Assembly (NCBI RefSeq): GCF_963678635.1
Contig: NC_087071.1
Coordinates: 6,959,624-7,023,623, forward strand
From: Symsagittifera roscoffensis
Lineage: Eukaryota > Xenacoelomorpha > Acoela > Convolutidae
DNA: 64,000 bases
Direction: 5' to 3'
Positions 35,861 to 48,622 of the stretch are shown here, piece after piece. The notes under the pieces are model-generated. The model did not search any database and was not told the DNA's origin. It saw nothing but the letters and a program-made list of their open reading frames with translations. Position numbers and translations under genes: made by a program. Position 1 is the stretch's first letter, and every line of letters starts with the position of its first letter.

Positions 35861-36790
35861 CTTAGCACACAATTTTCATATATGAGAAACTTCTTGTCAT
35901 ACAATTTCATCAAATTCCATACGTACAGAAAAATGTATGAAGTCTCTATGAACAGCGTTTTTTGATATATAAAAACTGTAAGATAGGTGTTTTTATATAA
36001 ACTAAAAAATTGGTTTTTTTCTAATTTCAATTTCTGAAAACTTTTGGGTTGTGTTCGTAACCGAAAGTAAGTGACAAAGACCTTAGTTTATTCAAAGCAC
36101 CCCAAGGTTGGACGGTCTTGCATTTACAATGCCTAGAAAATGACCTCAATTGCCTTGCAGCTATCTTTCACAAATGATGTAACAAAAGTAATAAACTTGT
36201 AAATTTTGGCAAAATTTTTCAACGCTGACTATTTTCAAAATTTGAATTTTCAAATTATGAGACATCGATCGAGGCATGAAAAAACACGCCATTCAAAAAA
36301 AAATTGGAGTTTTCAGCGTTTTTGAAAAAATTTATTATGCGAAAAGAAAAAATCCAACACAAGTGTATAACAGACTACATTATGCACACAATGACTTTTT
36401 TCCGGAATTGATTGTTTGCAAACAAAATTCAATTTGCGGTTGAAAAAAAAATTCATACAGTTTCCAAATGTGGGAATTGTGTTAAAAGCATTTTTTTCAA
36501 AAAACAAAATCCTCTTTTTTTATTCACCAGACTGTTTCATTAGAATTAAACAGTGCAGAACTTAATTTATATCTTTTTTCAACCATTTTTCGAAACTGTA
36601 CAAAAATTGTATGACAAGCATTTTTCCATCCACTTGATGTATGGAATTTTATGATAAGCATTTTCGATGTATGGAGGTCAACCGCGGTGTTCAACTTCTA
36701 TGCCGACAAGCTCAACAATCTTCGATAATGTTTCGAGTCTGCACGACCTATTATACCAATGATTCCATCTTTGTTTTGACTGTGTTGAAC
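34800..36790. repeat. Third, partial copy of the A unit
   Basis: Shares blocks with 32210-34430 at an offset of about 2.6 kb (for example CTCAACCTATTTTTTGA at 34808 and 32222, and the CCAAGGTTGGACGG block at 36103 and 33710). It ends where B1 begins. Confidence 0.8.
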
Positions 36791-37499
36791 TTATAACTTT
36801 TATTTTTTTGAAAGCCATGTTCTTTCTTTAAAAAGGGCATAGACGGTTACGCCGCGAAGATACCTACTACCAGTTGTTTCATTTGAAACATTCCTTATAA
36901 ATTTGGAGGGCACATTTAGAAATGTTTCAACTAAACGAACAAAATGTTACAAATTTGCCTTTTTAAAAACCAAGTCTTCAAAAAAATAGTGCGAAGTGGC
37001 TTATGTAGAATATCTTCCCACACCCAGTTCTATTATTTGGAACCAAAATCTCAAATTTGGCAGCGTAGCTTCGAGGAAAATTACCAAATAAAATAAAATC
37101 TGCGTGAAACATTCCCCTTCCATATTTGTCGAAGGATTTAGAAAGTGAGTAAAAAGAGACGAGTAAAAGAGCAAGGAGAAATCACAAGAAAATAAATATA
37201 AATCTGAAAAAAAAATTTTTGCGATACAACAAAATAATTATCACGACCTATATAGGAGTCTGAACTACGATCAATGAATTTTAAAAATTTAACAAGCCTG
37301 CAACCCCTTTGAGGTAGATTCGGTGGATGACCCTTACCAAGCGTAAGTGTAACAAGCAGTCTTATATCTATGCTCTGTAACAAACTGCTCGTCCTGTCGT
37401 TTGATCCCACCATTGGTCTTCAGTCGTCGTTATAAACACTTTTCAACGTTTATCTTGCAATTAATTCGATTTTTACTCGTGTTTTGAAACGTATAAACT

Positions 37500-37906
37500 A
37501 TAAAATTTCGATAACAAGCATGGGGGATTTGCCTTTCCCTAAGGAATTCTAAACCCGTTACAAACTCCTCCCACTTTGCCATTATTTTATGACATCCAGT
37601 TTGGGCGACCAAAGTATACATTTTTCCGAAGGCACCTATAAATTGATATATTTTGGCGCCAGTATATACTAATTTAGCAGATGACGCGCCTATAATGCAA
37701 TTTTTTTGTAAAACGTTTTCCAAAAAGCGCCCATAGACGTCATTTTGACCTGATGTTTTCATAAGTTAGTTTGCGTCGCAGAAAAATCAATCAAAAGTCA
37801 AAATAGTGTTTTTTTTACATGATCTGGGATCGCTCGGAAAATCATTTGTCATTTTTTTTTGAAAATCCGCTTCCTCACGAGAAAATCCTAGATCCTCCCC
37901 TGATAA
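37500..37906. repeat. MITE-like repeat downstream of exon 7a
   Basis: The right end GAGAAAATCCTAGATCCTCCCC matches the right end of the MITE at 39993-40253. The interior also shares GGCGCCA and TCCGAA blocks. A duplicate is at about 51440-51840. Confidence 0.5.
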
Positions 37907-39152
37907 CAAAGTGTAATAATTCTTGCTCAAATGAATTTTTATTTTGTTGAATTCAATTTCGAAAAGGAGTGAAAAAAATTTGGAATTGGTATAGCACAAA
38001 CAGAAAAGTAGCAAAATGATTTGCTTGCAGTTTAAAAAAAAAACAAATTCAACGTTGGTTTGTCGTAATGAGCAACTTAGCTTCTTCATGGCTGCTTTTT
38101 TACATCAACCAATGGACTCGATATCGATAATCTAAATTCCTCACGAAAAAAGCTGTTTCTACGGTTAATTCGATGAAGTTATTAAGCTGCTAATCTCAGC
38201 TTAGATTGCATTTAACAAGTCATAACCAAAACCATGTTAAACAGCACCTTTTTATATTGATAGGCATTCAAAATTATTTGGAAATACTTTCGCTATCAAG
38301 TTTGTTTTTCAATTAGTAATCCCATAATATGCGAATTAATAATCCCTTGTAGGGGGCGGGGGGTTCAAATTAGTTTTCAGGGTTTTGTGGGGGGGGGAGG
38401 GGTTCCAGGGTTTTGTAAGGGGGGGGTGTTTCTAAAACATTTTCAGGGTTTAGTGTTTTTTTTTCAAAACCATTTTCAGGGTTAAAACAAGCGCACTTAC
38501 GGGGTGTGGGCGGACGCCCTCCTCGGGAGTTCTACACCCTGCCGACTACATGGTTCGCAAAAACGCCTTTTTGGGGTTTTTTTAACTTCTTGCGAGCTAA
38601 ATAAGTCTTTGTACAGCTTTCGGATAGCTCGGAAAAATTCTAGACGAATTCTAGGCCACTTTTCAAGGCCGAAAGAAACCATTGTATGGTGGCTCACTTG
38701 TTTGACCTTTTTTTCTCCCAGATACAATTAAGAATACCCAGCAAAGCCCCTTTTTTTAAAACTTGCCAGCATATGATGAGATCAATCATTCAAATCCAAC
38801 TTTTTCATAACGTTAAATCCAGAAAAAAACCAACCTTATCCCAAAATCATAGAGCATTTGAACGTACGTCTATCGCTTATAATTTACAAAAATAAAATAA
38901 ATTCGAATATTAATATTCAATATACATTTATAATTTCATTTTTAAATTCACCAATTTAGCGTAAATATAGGTTAGTATATTTAATCTAATAGAAAAGAAC
39001 GGAAGATAATCAGTTAAAATAAACAAAATAATTGTGCAGTAAAGTTACATTGCATTAATTTTCTATAGTGAAAATCAAGCATGAGAATCAATGACACACA
39101 ATAATAATCTTATACAAGTAGTTGAGGATTCTGTGAACGTTATTCAAACCCC

Positions 39153-39158
39153 TTTATT
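39153..39158 (-). promoter_or_regulatory. Candidate polyadenylation signal for exon 7a
   Basis: Plus-strand TTTATT, the duplicate of the hexamer at 53097, about 200 bases past the 7a stop codon. Confidence 0.4.
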
Positions 39159-39354
39159 GCAAAAATATATGGCGGAATCAATCCGTTATTCAAAGCTTTA
39201 CCGTTGACATAGTTCGGCGTGGATGTGAGCTTATTTAATATATACCATAGGGGCGATTTGTTCCCAAGATCTTTTCTTATAATGTCGACTGAAATATTGC
39301 GCTTGAATTTCACCAGATTCACGAATTTTACTCAATTAACTAGATTATAAATCA

Positions 39355-39755
39355 TTACTCATTGGTAATAGTATCTCTTAGACTGTTAGTCCTCGAGCTT
39401 TCAAGCTCATGTTCTTTTGAACTGCTTTTTCCCAAAGACGAGTTATAGGATTTCGATTTCTGTGAGTTTGAAGTTAAGAGTCTTTTTAGCAAACCTTTTT
39501 TATGCTTCTTTTTCGCGGTTTCATTTTCGCTTAAATTGCCGTCAAATGTATTGCTGTGTTTGAGCACTCGGTGGCTCTTTTTGCCATCATCATTTTTGCT
39601 CTTTTTGGTCCTGCTGTCTTTTTGGTTGCCTGGTGACGTCATGATTGGCAGTTGCGGGGAAGACTTGTGAGTTGAACTGCTCATTTGGTCGTCAGTCGAA
39701 ATAGCCGACAATATTGAGACTGAACCGAGCGAAGTAGTTTCGTCAGTTTCCTGTC
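39355..39755 (-). CDS. Stim: STIM exon 7, distal terminal duplicate (7a)
   Basis: Duplicate of 53317-53717. Acceptor TTTATAG|GA at 39756/39755, intact frame, same stop. Two residues differ near position 760 (DG in place of ES). The polybasic stretch is unchanged. It has its own AATAAA at 39153-39158, so it is intact as a terminal exon. It follows duplicate exon 6a with compatible phase. Confidence 0.55.
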
Positions 39756-39992
39756 CTATAAAAACTGAAAAAATGATTAAAAATTTTCACGGATGCCTAA
39801 CAGATCTATTTTTTTTAAATTATAGCGTTTTAAATAACCTAGGCGCCAAGAAAGTACAGATAAAATCCAAAAAAAATAGTCATTTTTAATTTCAAGTAAA
39901 AATCACGTTCGAAAAAACTTATCTATACAAAGAAAAAACTCTGAATCACTTGAAGGCAGCCCATACCCCAGATTTTCCGAACACTCTCACCC

Positions 39993-40253
39993 AGGGGCGG
40001 ATTTTGGGGGGGGGGTGGCGTACGCGTCCGCGTCCTCCGCTCAGGGATTCGACCCCCTGCCGACCCAAAGGGTCCCCCCTTTGCACTATTTTGAGATATC
40101 CATATTTGGTGACGGACGGACCCTGAAATTTTTCTAAAGGCCCCTCCGGCGCCAATATATGATAATTTTGAGGGATAAAAGTGCCCAAAAATGACTTTCT
40201 CCGAAATTTTGCCTGCCCCCCCACTACTTCGAGAAAATCCTAGATCCACCCCT
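39993..40253. repeat. MITE with AGGGGYGGATYT ends (distal intron 6)
   Basis: 12-base terminal inverted repeat AGGGGCGGATTT / AGATCCACCCCT with a poly-G run inside the left end, 261 bases, non-coding. It lies between exons 6a and 7a. The partner copy is at 53956-54235. Confidence 0.6.
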
Positions 40254-41252
40254 TCTCTTACCGTCAACTTGTCCATATTTAGTAAACATACCATTATACA
40301 ATGACTAACTCTAAAATCGCATCAAACCGAGACATATCAATTTGGTCGGGATATCTTTAACACGGTCAAAATTTTCCTGGATATTTCAAAAATTTCGCCG
40401 AATCATTCATATTATAGGCCTTAGGACAAAATATCTCGATTTTAGTTATCCATATTGGACAAATTAGTGATTTTGAAACAAATAAAAAACAGCGATTGCA
40501 CCTAAAATAACTTTTTCATCTTCAGCTCAAGAACTTATATCTTTCAGTTTGAATTAAGAACTCCATCAAAAAACGCTGGCAAAAAGGTCGAGCTTAGTCT
40601 GAAAAAAAAATCAACCCGACAACAACTATTTCATCACTTTCTGTGATAGTCGAAACGGAATAATCGCAATGGACTGTATCAACACTTAAACTCGATTGTA
40701 CTGGATTTATATGCATATACAGCAGCAAAACTGATCTGAAAATGTGTGACTTCAGTTGAAAAAAGAACTCGTATATTGACACAAGCATAAATCAAAAGTT
40801 TCAACGATAAAAATTTGACTCCAAAACAAAAAAGAGATTAGATAAGGAAACAGTTTTAATCAACTCGAAGAAACAAGGATAGGCGGCTGCTGTTCAAGTG
40901 GCACATATTGTTCTTTTTTTTCATCTTTTTGAGCACGATTTCATGTTACTATTTGGGAAGGCGTTGAGGTAGACGCAGGAGAAAAATTAGTCTCGACCGT
41001 CAAAGCTGATATCCTCCCGTATACGTGATGAATAAGTAACTAATTTAATTGAAAACTCAAAAACGGAAAAAAAATTTCAATTCTCAAACCCCCTCCTCCA
41101 GAGTAAAATTTAGCTCCAGCTCTTACTCGAGCCCCTGCTCACCCCCCCCCCCTTTCCCCGGGCTGTTTTTATCTCCGCACATCTACAATTTTTAAGGTAG
41201 TCGTGAAACGGATCAGTATTTTGAAACACTTTGCGTGTGTATTTTGACTAAC

Positions 41253-41477
41253 CCGTTGAAAAGCGCTTCTCTTTCGAAATATTGAACAATCGGCTACTAG
41301 TTTCACTTCCTGCACTCCCAGCACCCGTAATTGTAGACTCATTGTCTTCTGCAAATGAGACAGTCGATTTCGAATTGGGTAGTTTGTTCATGCCACTTGC
41401 AACCCCAGCCACACTTGAAGGCGTTGTTACACTTGAGATAGTCCCCGTGTTCACGCCGCTACCATTAAGAAGCTCTC
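41253..41477 (-). CDS. Stim: STIM exon 6, distal duplicate (6a)
   Basis: Duplicate of 55236-55460 in unit B1. Same length, same acceptor (CATTTAG|GA) and donor (ACGG|GTTAGT), and an unchanged translation, with about two silent differences seen by eye. No copy of exon 5 or of anything upstream exists here, so it can reach protein only if exon 5 (57594) splices over about 16.1 kb past the proximal exons. It is either a usable alternative exon or a silent duplicate. Confidence 0.55.
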
Positions 41478-42679
41478 CTAAATGTTTTTTAAAAACTTGA
41501 GGGGAAGCTTTTGTTACATGTCCTAAGACCAGGATAACAAACTGGTCGACGAAGAAGTAGTAAATTAGTCAAAACTTACTTGAAATAACTCAAAATGGGC
41601 AGAAAACAAAGGACAAATAACAAGCGACCAGAAAAATTGACACTAATTTGACAAAAATTTCTGTGCCGCAAATAACTTTTTGTAAAAAAAGCAAAAAAGT
41701 TTTTAAACAAAAAATGCGTTTTTTGGCACACGCTACCTTTCAAAAGAAGTACATATTGGCTATCAGTCGGTCGAGAATGGAAAAGGCTACAGAGGGAAAA
41801 ACCTAATTTTTTTTTTTGAGGAACATAAAACTGGCGAAATACAAAATACTAATTGAAGAAAATAATACTCTCAGCAATAAGGTTATCGTTTTCTTGGAAT
41901 TCAAATAACAAAACTTAACCTCTATGGTCAATTTTTTACAAAAAAGATAAAACAGCCACCCTCTTCAAAAATTAACTAAAAAAACATTCTCGAACATTTT
42001 TCAACTCGGATAACAAAATTCATTTAAGCTATTTGAATTTCAAGAAACTTTTATGATTGGCCCTTTTAACACAAAGGCAACGAGGCAACTGGCAAATACA
42101 AGCGATAAAACGCCAAAAAAGTAGCTTTAAGAGGTTGAAAAAGGAAAACACGGATAGCCGGTTTTTTTTGCAAGCAGCGCAGAACTTTTTTTTCAAATTA
42201 GTGTCGTTTTTTTTTCTGCGTGGTGTGATTAAAAAAATTAAGCATATTCGACAGTCATAAAAACAGACCAAAAGAAAATCAATTTTTACCAGAGAAATTA
42301 CCAGAAAAACAAAAAATTATATTTGTCAAACTTTTTTTGCAGTTTTTGATTACTAAAATGGAGCTGACAAACTCCAAAAACTAACTTTACGCGAGTAAGC
42401 CTTAATTTCAACGGTTTAAATTAGGCATAAACAAGCTATTGTAAGCCTGCACAACCACCTTAAGCTCAAAATTAGGGGAAAAACATTCAAACTAGACCCA
42501 TTCCAATGATTAATCTTGGTACCTGATTGGAAAGCAAAAAAAAATTGAACCACACTCGAATTCAAAGTTCTTCCCCATTTTTCATACGGTGGGAACAATG
42601 GGGGAAAACGTAAACATAGGCGTTGAACAGAAAACTTTTGCTATCTGTTTGACATTTTTTACATTTAAGCTTTGATAAT

Positions 42680-43120
42680 ATGTCATCATACGGGCATATT
42701 ACAGAAAGAACTCAAAATATTGTTTGTAAAGTTGTCGACACATTCAGTGCATTAAAGCTAAAAATCAACCCTGACAAGACGAAAATTCTCATGTCCAAAT
42801 CTCAAAGATATCACTTTGATCTTAGAGCTTTGTCGCTAAATGGAACGGAAGTGAAGATAGTAGACGAAATCATCTCACTAGGCGTGAAAATTATTTACGG
42901 CTCACTAGTTCCGGGCTATTTGAAAAGTCTTATAGTCTTAAACAATCAGGAGACAGTACCAGATATCAACAACTGCAAAACACCTGTCAGGAAAAACATT
43001 TTCAGTTAGCTGGCCGCGTCCTTGGAATAACCTACCAGTTCAACAACGTGAGACTCGAGATATAACATTATTTAGACGGAAGCTAAAAGTAAACTTTTCC
43101 GAGCCGCTCATCGCCTAGAC
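42680..43120 (+). pseudogene. Non-LTR retrotransposon (LINE) reverse transcriptase 3' fragment
   Basis: The plus-strand frame 42680-43009 contains LKINPDKTKILMSKSQ, LSLNG and ISLGVKI, the C-terminal palm/thumb pattern of LINE RTs. After a frame break, 43018-43115 reads WPRPWNNLPVQQRE and ITLFRRKLK, the family's C-terminal WN-LP and F--KLK signature. Only this 3' end is present. Unit B2 keeps the last part (56490-56560) but lacks most of the RT portion. Confidence 0.7.
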
Positions 43121-43757
43121 TAGTTTATCAGATCTGAGTGCAAACTAGACAATCTGGGAGAATTAAACCGATGAATTGTTACGTAAACGAAATTTTATCG
43201 TTTCAAAAGACCATACCGCAAAATTATCGGGCTCTCAGGATCCAAGAGATGGCCTAACTGCGTTCTTGGTGCGTCTCGTGTTTATGGTGTTTATTTTCAA
43301 ATTAATAACACTATCTGGTTATTAATAAGCTGGGAATTCAGGAAAAAAAAACATATCATTAAGACTGATATAAGTCAGAATAACTTTGTTCTTTTACACT
43401 AAAGCAAAGAAAATTAAGTAAACTTAAAAATAAATCAAAGTCAAGCCGCGAAAACATCATCGGGACCTGTAAAGCCGCGAAAAAATCATCGCGACCTGTA
43501 TAAGTGACAATCACTTAGCTTATATTTCACACTTGATAATATATATATGATAACCAATTTTAGATCACTTCAAAATGACCTGAAAAGCAGATCGAGAACA
43601 GGAATATTCGATTAAGCATTCAAATTGCAAAAAATGATCCTTTCACACATTAAGACACAGATGCGAAGCTGCAAGAAGTCAAACAAGTGAAAAAACTATG
43701 AAAGGTAGCTATAAAAAAGTGGAGATTAAAAAAGGAAAGGCTAAAACTAACAAAATC

Positions 43758-43842
43758 ATCTCTTATGTGTCGGAACCGAACCCCCGACCTGATAAATAAG
43801 AGTCACTCGTCCTAGCATCTGCGCTCTGGCCGCTTGGCAATT
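43758..43842 (-). repeat. tRNA-like sequence in the distal copy of STIM intron 5
   Basis: The minus strand has an A-box-like GCCAAGCGGCC and a B-box-like GGTTCGGTTCC. It is decayed relative to its partner at 57165-57252. Confidence 0.4.
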
Positions 43843-44289
43843 TTCAAACATAACCGCTAATAAACCAGATATACAGCTGTAGCCGTTTTTATCTAAAAAC
43901 TATTTGTAACTTTTGATTGTATTTTATGTATTTTTCGAAATTAAAACCTTCTTAAACTTCGTTGGGCTACATAAGAGGCTACCTTTGATGCAATTGGTTC
44001 AACAACTAACCGATATTTTTAGCACAAAAATTATGCTTAAATTCTTTCATTCTCGTCGCTTTTTGTCTCATGTTAACCCAGTTCGTAAAACCGCCTTTAA
44101 AGTTTCCCATTTTTCTGGATTATTTCCGGATAATTTAATAAGCACTGTAGCTTTTTAATTCAGTGTTTTAAATTTCACATCAATTAGAAAAAGTAAAACA
44201 AAAAACTGCTAGTAAGATACAGCAGGGGGAGGAAAGGGAAAGTATAAGCAATTTAGTTGCAACTTCGAAGACAAAAATGGACAAACAAA

Positions 44290-44580
44290 AGGGATTATAA
44301 TCAATTATAATCGATTATAATGGATTTTTGTGCAAAACTAACGAAGTAGAATTTTGAATAAAAATAATGGATTATAATCAATTCTAAACGATTATAATTG
44401 TATCGAAAAATAGACGAAAAAATAATCGATTATAATGGATTAAAATTAATTATATTTTGATTTGAAAAAAAAAAGATATTATAATCGATTATTAATTGAT
44501 TAAAATCGATTGTTTCTCAATTTTAGTGAGACTGGTACTAAAATCGTAATATAATCGATTATTAACGCTTGAAACTGGAT
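44290..44580. repeat. AATCGATTATAAT repeats
   Basis: About ten AT-rich units with the core AATCGATTATAAT in the short segment between B1 and A3. Related to 31356-31480. Confidence 0.7.
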
Positions 44581-44639
44581 GCGGGCGAGAGTAACGCAAA
44601 AGTTTTGTAAATGAATTTGCAAAAAATATATAAAAATAA

Positions 44640-47460
44640 TAATCCGTTAAAATCAATTATAATGAATTTGAAATGGATTACAACCCATTAGAATGGATTT
44701 TACTGGATTGCATTTTTACGAAAAAAATCGCTTTTAATGACAATGTATTCAATTTTGTGGTCTAAATTTGCCAAAAAATTGGAGTAAAACGACAAAATTT
44801 TAGAAAACAATTTTCCATTTTAATCGATTATTATCCAAGGAACTCCGGTGCTGGGTGCTCGACGCCACCTAAGATCCGACTATGATCGTCGTTTATCATG
44901 AATGTGCTCAAGCTTTTTAGATTGTGTTGAATATTTATTTATTGTGTTTACTATCTTTCGAATCTGCTCGAATTATATTTCGACTCTTTAATTTGTCGGT
45001 GCTCAACCTATTTTTTGACTGATGTCAACCTATAGAACTATTGTGCTCGACCTAAACTTTGAATGCGCTTGACCTAAAAATTTACCTCGACCTAAATCTT
45101 TTGCTCGACCTAAAACTATTGTGCTCGACCTAAACTTTATTCCTGACTCTGATCGTTCTATGTCCCAAGTTTTGGGTGTGCTAGACCTATCTATAAAAGT
45201 CTAGGGTGTTGAATTTAGGCTTGATTTGTGGTAGATTTACTTTTTGACTGCGGTCCAACTATGTTTCGACTGTTATCATTTTATATTTTTCGACTGTGTT
45301 CATTCAAGTTAGACTGGGTCCATTCTGTATTCAGACTGTATTCAACCTCTCTGTTGACTACCCTCAACATCGGATTCGAATTGGGTCGACTTAGATATTG
45401 ACTGTCTGTAAATCAACTGTGCTCGATATTGTTTTGACCCTGTTTGACCTGTTTTACCAGTGTTTCCACCTTTGTTTTGACCGTGTTGGACCTTATTTCA
45501 AATATGCTCGATCTATAAACTTTAACTCAGCTCAACCTGTGTTTCGCCTATGCGCGACCTATGTTTCAAATGTTCTTGGCCTTTGTTTTGACAATCCATA
45601 ACGTTTTGCTTCAATTTTCCCTCCTATTTTTTGATTCTGGTCGACATATATTTCCAATCTGCCAAATCTCAATTTTGACAGTGGTCTATATATGTGCCCT
45701 TTCTGCTCGATATATGTTTTGACTGAGATCGACCTTTGTTTTAACGAGCTCATAATACGTACTTTGATTGTGTTCGATATATTCTTCGAGTGTTTTTGAC
45801 GTTGTTTGAATCGACTGATCTCGATTTACGTTCCGACTTCTGATTCGAATCGTCTCGACATTAGTTTCGACTCTGCTTGTCTTATGCTTCGATACTGCTC
45901 GACCCCAGGTCGCGCAGTGTTAAAACACAAGACAAGCATAGTCAAAACTCTTGTGGAGACGAGTCGAGCCAGAGATCGAGAAGAGCCGAACTATAGAACG
46001 ATCATTGTCTGAACATGTCTGTGTTTGACCTATCTAAATAATTCGAGGGTGTTCAGTTTTTGTTTGAAATGTGGTAGACTTTTATTTTGACTGTGCTCGA
46101 TCTATGTTTTGACTGTTGTCGCTTTATATATTTCGACTGTATTCATTCGATTTATTTTGTGCTCGACCTATAGTCCAACTGTCCCAGGTTGACCGAAACT
46201 TTTTATCACACGATTTCCATGTACGGAAAACTTCTTGTCATACAATTTCATACAATTCCATACGTACAGAAAATTGAAGTCTCTATGAAAATCATTTTCA
46301 TTTTTTCATATATGAAAACTGCAAGATAGATGTTTTTACATAAACCAAAAAATTGTTTTTTCTTCTTATTTCAATTTCTGAAAAACTTTGGGTTGTGTTC
46401 GTAACCGAACGTTAGTGACAAAGATCTTAGTTTATTCAAAGCACCCAAGGTTGGACGGTCTTGCATTTACAATGCCTAGAAAATGACCTGAATGGCCTTG
46501 CAGCTGTCTTTCACAAATAATGTAACAAATTTAACAAACTTGTAAATTTTGGCAAAGTTTTTCAACGCGGACTATTTTCAAAATTTGAATTTTTAAATTA
46601 TGAGACATCAATCAAGGCGTGAAAAAACTTGCCATACAAAAGAAATAAGAGTTTTCAGCGTTTTTGAAAAAAAAATTATGCAAAAAGATACAAAAATCCA
46701 ATATGAGTGTAAACAAGACTACGTTATTCATACAAGAATTTTTTTCCGGAATTGATTGTTTGCGAACAAAATTCAATTTGCGGTTGAAAGAAAAACAACA
46801 AAATTTTTTGGGATAGTTTCAAAATTGTTGCCATCAACAAAATGCTAGTCATACAATTTTCATATGTGGGAATTGTGTTGTGAGCATTTTTTTTCAAAAA
46901 ACAAAATCCTCTATTAGAATGAAACAGCCGCAGAACTTAATTTATATCTTTTTTCAACCATTTTTCGAAACTGTACAAAAATTGTATGACAAGCATTTTT
47001 CCATACACTTGATGGAATTGTGTGATAACCATTTGCGATGTATGGAGGTCAACCGTGGTGTTCGACCTCTACGTCGACAATGCTCAACAATCTTCGATAA
47101 TGTTTCGAGTCTGCACGACCTATATTACCGATGATTCCATCTTTGTTTTGACTGTGTTGGACTAATAACTCGGTTGTGTTTGACCTAAATCAACTCAGCC
47201 AGACCTGTGTTTTGCCCTATAGCTTTTTTTGCTGTGTTTCGACTCTTCCTATGATTAGAATTTCCTCGACCTATGTTTTGATTGCGCTCGAACAAAATTT
47301 TTGCTAATCCTGCAAATATGATCTTTCAAAGAGTCTCTTGTTTCTTGTGTGTCTTTTTATAATATATCGTTTGGATTGCAAAATTCTATTGCACTCTTTA
47401 AGAGGATTATAAGCAGATCGCAAGACCTGATAATTTCTTACTATTTAACTCAGATAAAGT
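44640..47460. repeat. Segmental duplication unit A3
   Basis: Partner of 31850-34740. It lies between B1 and the single-copy segment 47.5-50.78 kb. Confidence 0.85.
44870..46190. repeat. Degenerate TCGA-centred minisatellite, array 3
   Basis: Copy of array 1 carried by unit A3. The unit-by-unit order matches array 1, so it was duplicated as a block and did not expand independently. Confidence 0.85.
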
Positions 47461-47469
47461 AAACGAGTA

Positions 47470-48622
47470 ACTACTATTGTTTTTTTCTTAAATCAAGAAG
47501 GAATTTACTATAATTTAACAGTTTCTGAAAAAGTAGGATATGTTTTGTAACATAACAAGCTTAAAAAGAAATTTTGTCGTTTCCTAATTCGGATAAAGTA
47601 ATTGAGAATGTTTTTGGCTGATAACTACAAATCAATTCAAATTTCGTTATTTTTCTTGTTTGAACAAAAAACTGTTCCTAAGACAATTTAATAAAAAAAG
47701 GGTGTAAGAAAAAGGAAAAGACACTGGCTTAAGTTAATCAAAAAATTGAACTGCTATTGATAAAAAAGATGAAAAATGCTGATAATTGAACCATTTCCGA
47801 GCAACATTGAGTCGGAAACGTATCAATATTATCTGAACATGAAAAAACTAGACTTTTTAAAATTTTAAAAAAATTTTTGCTGAATGAGAACAAAAACTGT
47901 TAGAGGCTAACGAAAAAAAAAATCAAATACCAAATAATAAAAAACTCAAAAAAAAACACTGAAACAAATGTGCAAAAGCGAATGAACTTTTTCATCTATA
48001 CGAAAAAGAATGATTAAGTAAAGTTGAAGGTACAACCAAAGTCATCAAATGCCTGAACCAAATAAAATGCTTAAACTTTGTTTGTTTTTTGAACGGATGA
48101 GCATAACCTCGGTATCCAAAAAACTCAAAACCTAAAACTGTTAAACTTCGCCTGGGGCCCAGAAATATATCCCAAATCTAAAAAAAAATTCTTTGAAGCC
48201 TTCCAATCAGTTTTCCGTTCGCACATGCTAATTGAAGATAAACCGAACACGAATAGCTGGTTAAGCACCTCTTTAAATGTCCCAAAATCAACTCCAATTT
48301 TTGATGAAATACTGAGATCACTTTTATCTTTGATTATGATCTGGATTTACCATTTGAACTCTTGAACGATCAATTCTCGCACAAAAACCTAACAGCTTCC
48401 TTTTTCCCCATCCCAGAACTACGGAATATACATGAGCGCTCGCGGAACCAAAAAAAAACAGAATTTAATTCAAGGCAATTATTGTGTTTTCTAAATTGAT
48501 GGGGTGCGCTCACCCAAAAAATTACGAATTGTATAAATTTAATCGAGCCTCGCCGAATAAAATCATACAATTCCCAATATTTTGGAAGCGTGCATCCAAG
48601 CTCCAATTATAAAACACAATAC
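47470..48622. other. AT-rich segment present once between A3 and B2
   Basis: No repeat partner in the window. A possible small minus-strand exon (CCGTAG|TT to CAAATG|GTAAAT, about 48350-48420) is open but unsupported. Confidence 0.35.

Larger units (their letters stand above)
36800..44265. repeat. Segmental duplication unit B1 (STIM 3' end)
   Basis: Matches 50785-57575 in the same orientation. It contains STIM exons 6a and 7a, their introns, the 3' flank and a MITE. From the left edge up to just upstream of exon 6 (about 41.5 kb) the two copies look near-identical apart from homopolymer changes. To the right they diverge clearly, with indels. The right edge falls about 20 bases short of the exon 5 donor in the other copy. 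Confidence 0.9.

Noticed and set aside
39946-40294. Long minus frames over the MITE (and at 53802-54206)
   Set aside because: They are read through poly-G/C and MITE sequence; the similarity between the copies is only the duplication.
40594-40788. 64-codon minus frame between exons 6a and 7a (copy at 54577-54771), considered as an extra STIM exon
   Set aside because: With the best acceptor (ATTTTCAG) it starts with one base, which does not fit the one-base end of exon 6. Its conservation is explained by the recent duplication.
36800-44265. B1 as a separate second STIM gene
   Set aside because: Nothing upstream of exon 6 is duplicated, and the unit is on the same strand downstream of the complete gene.
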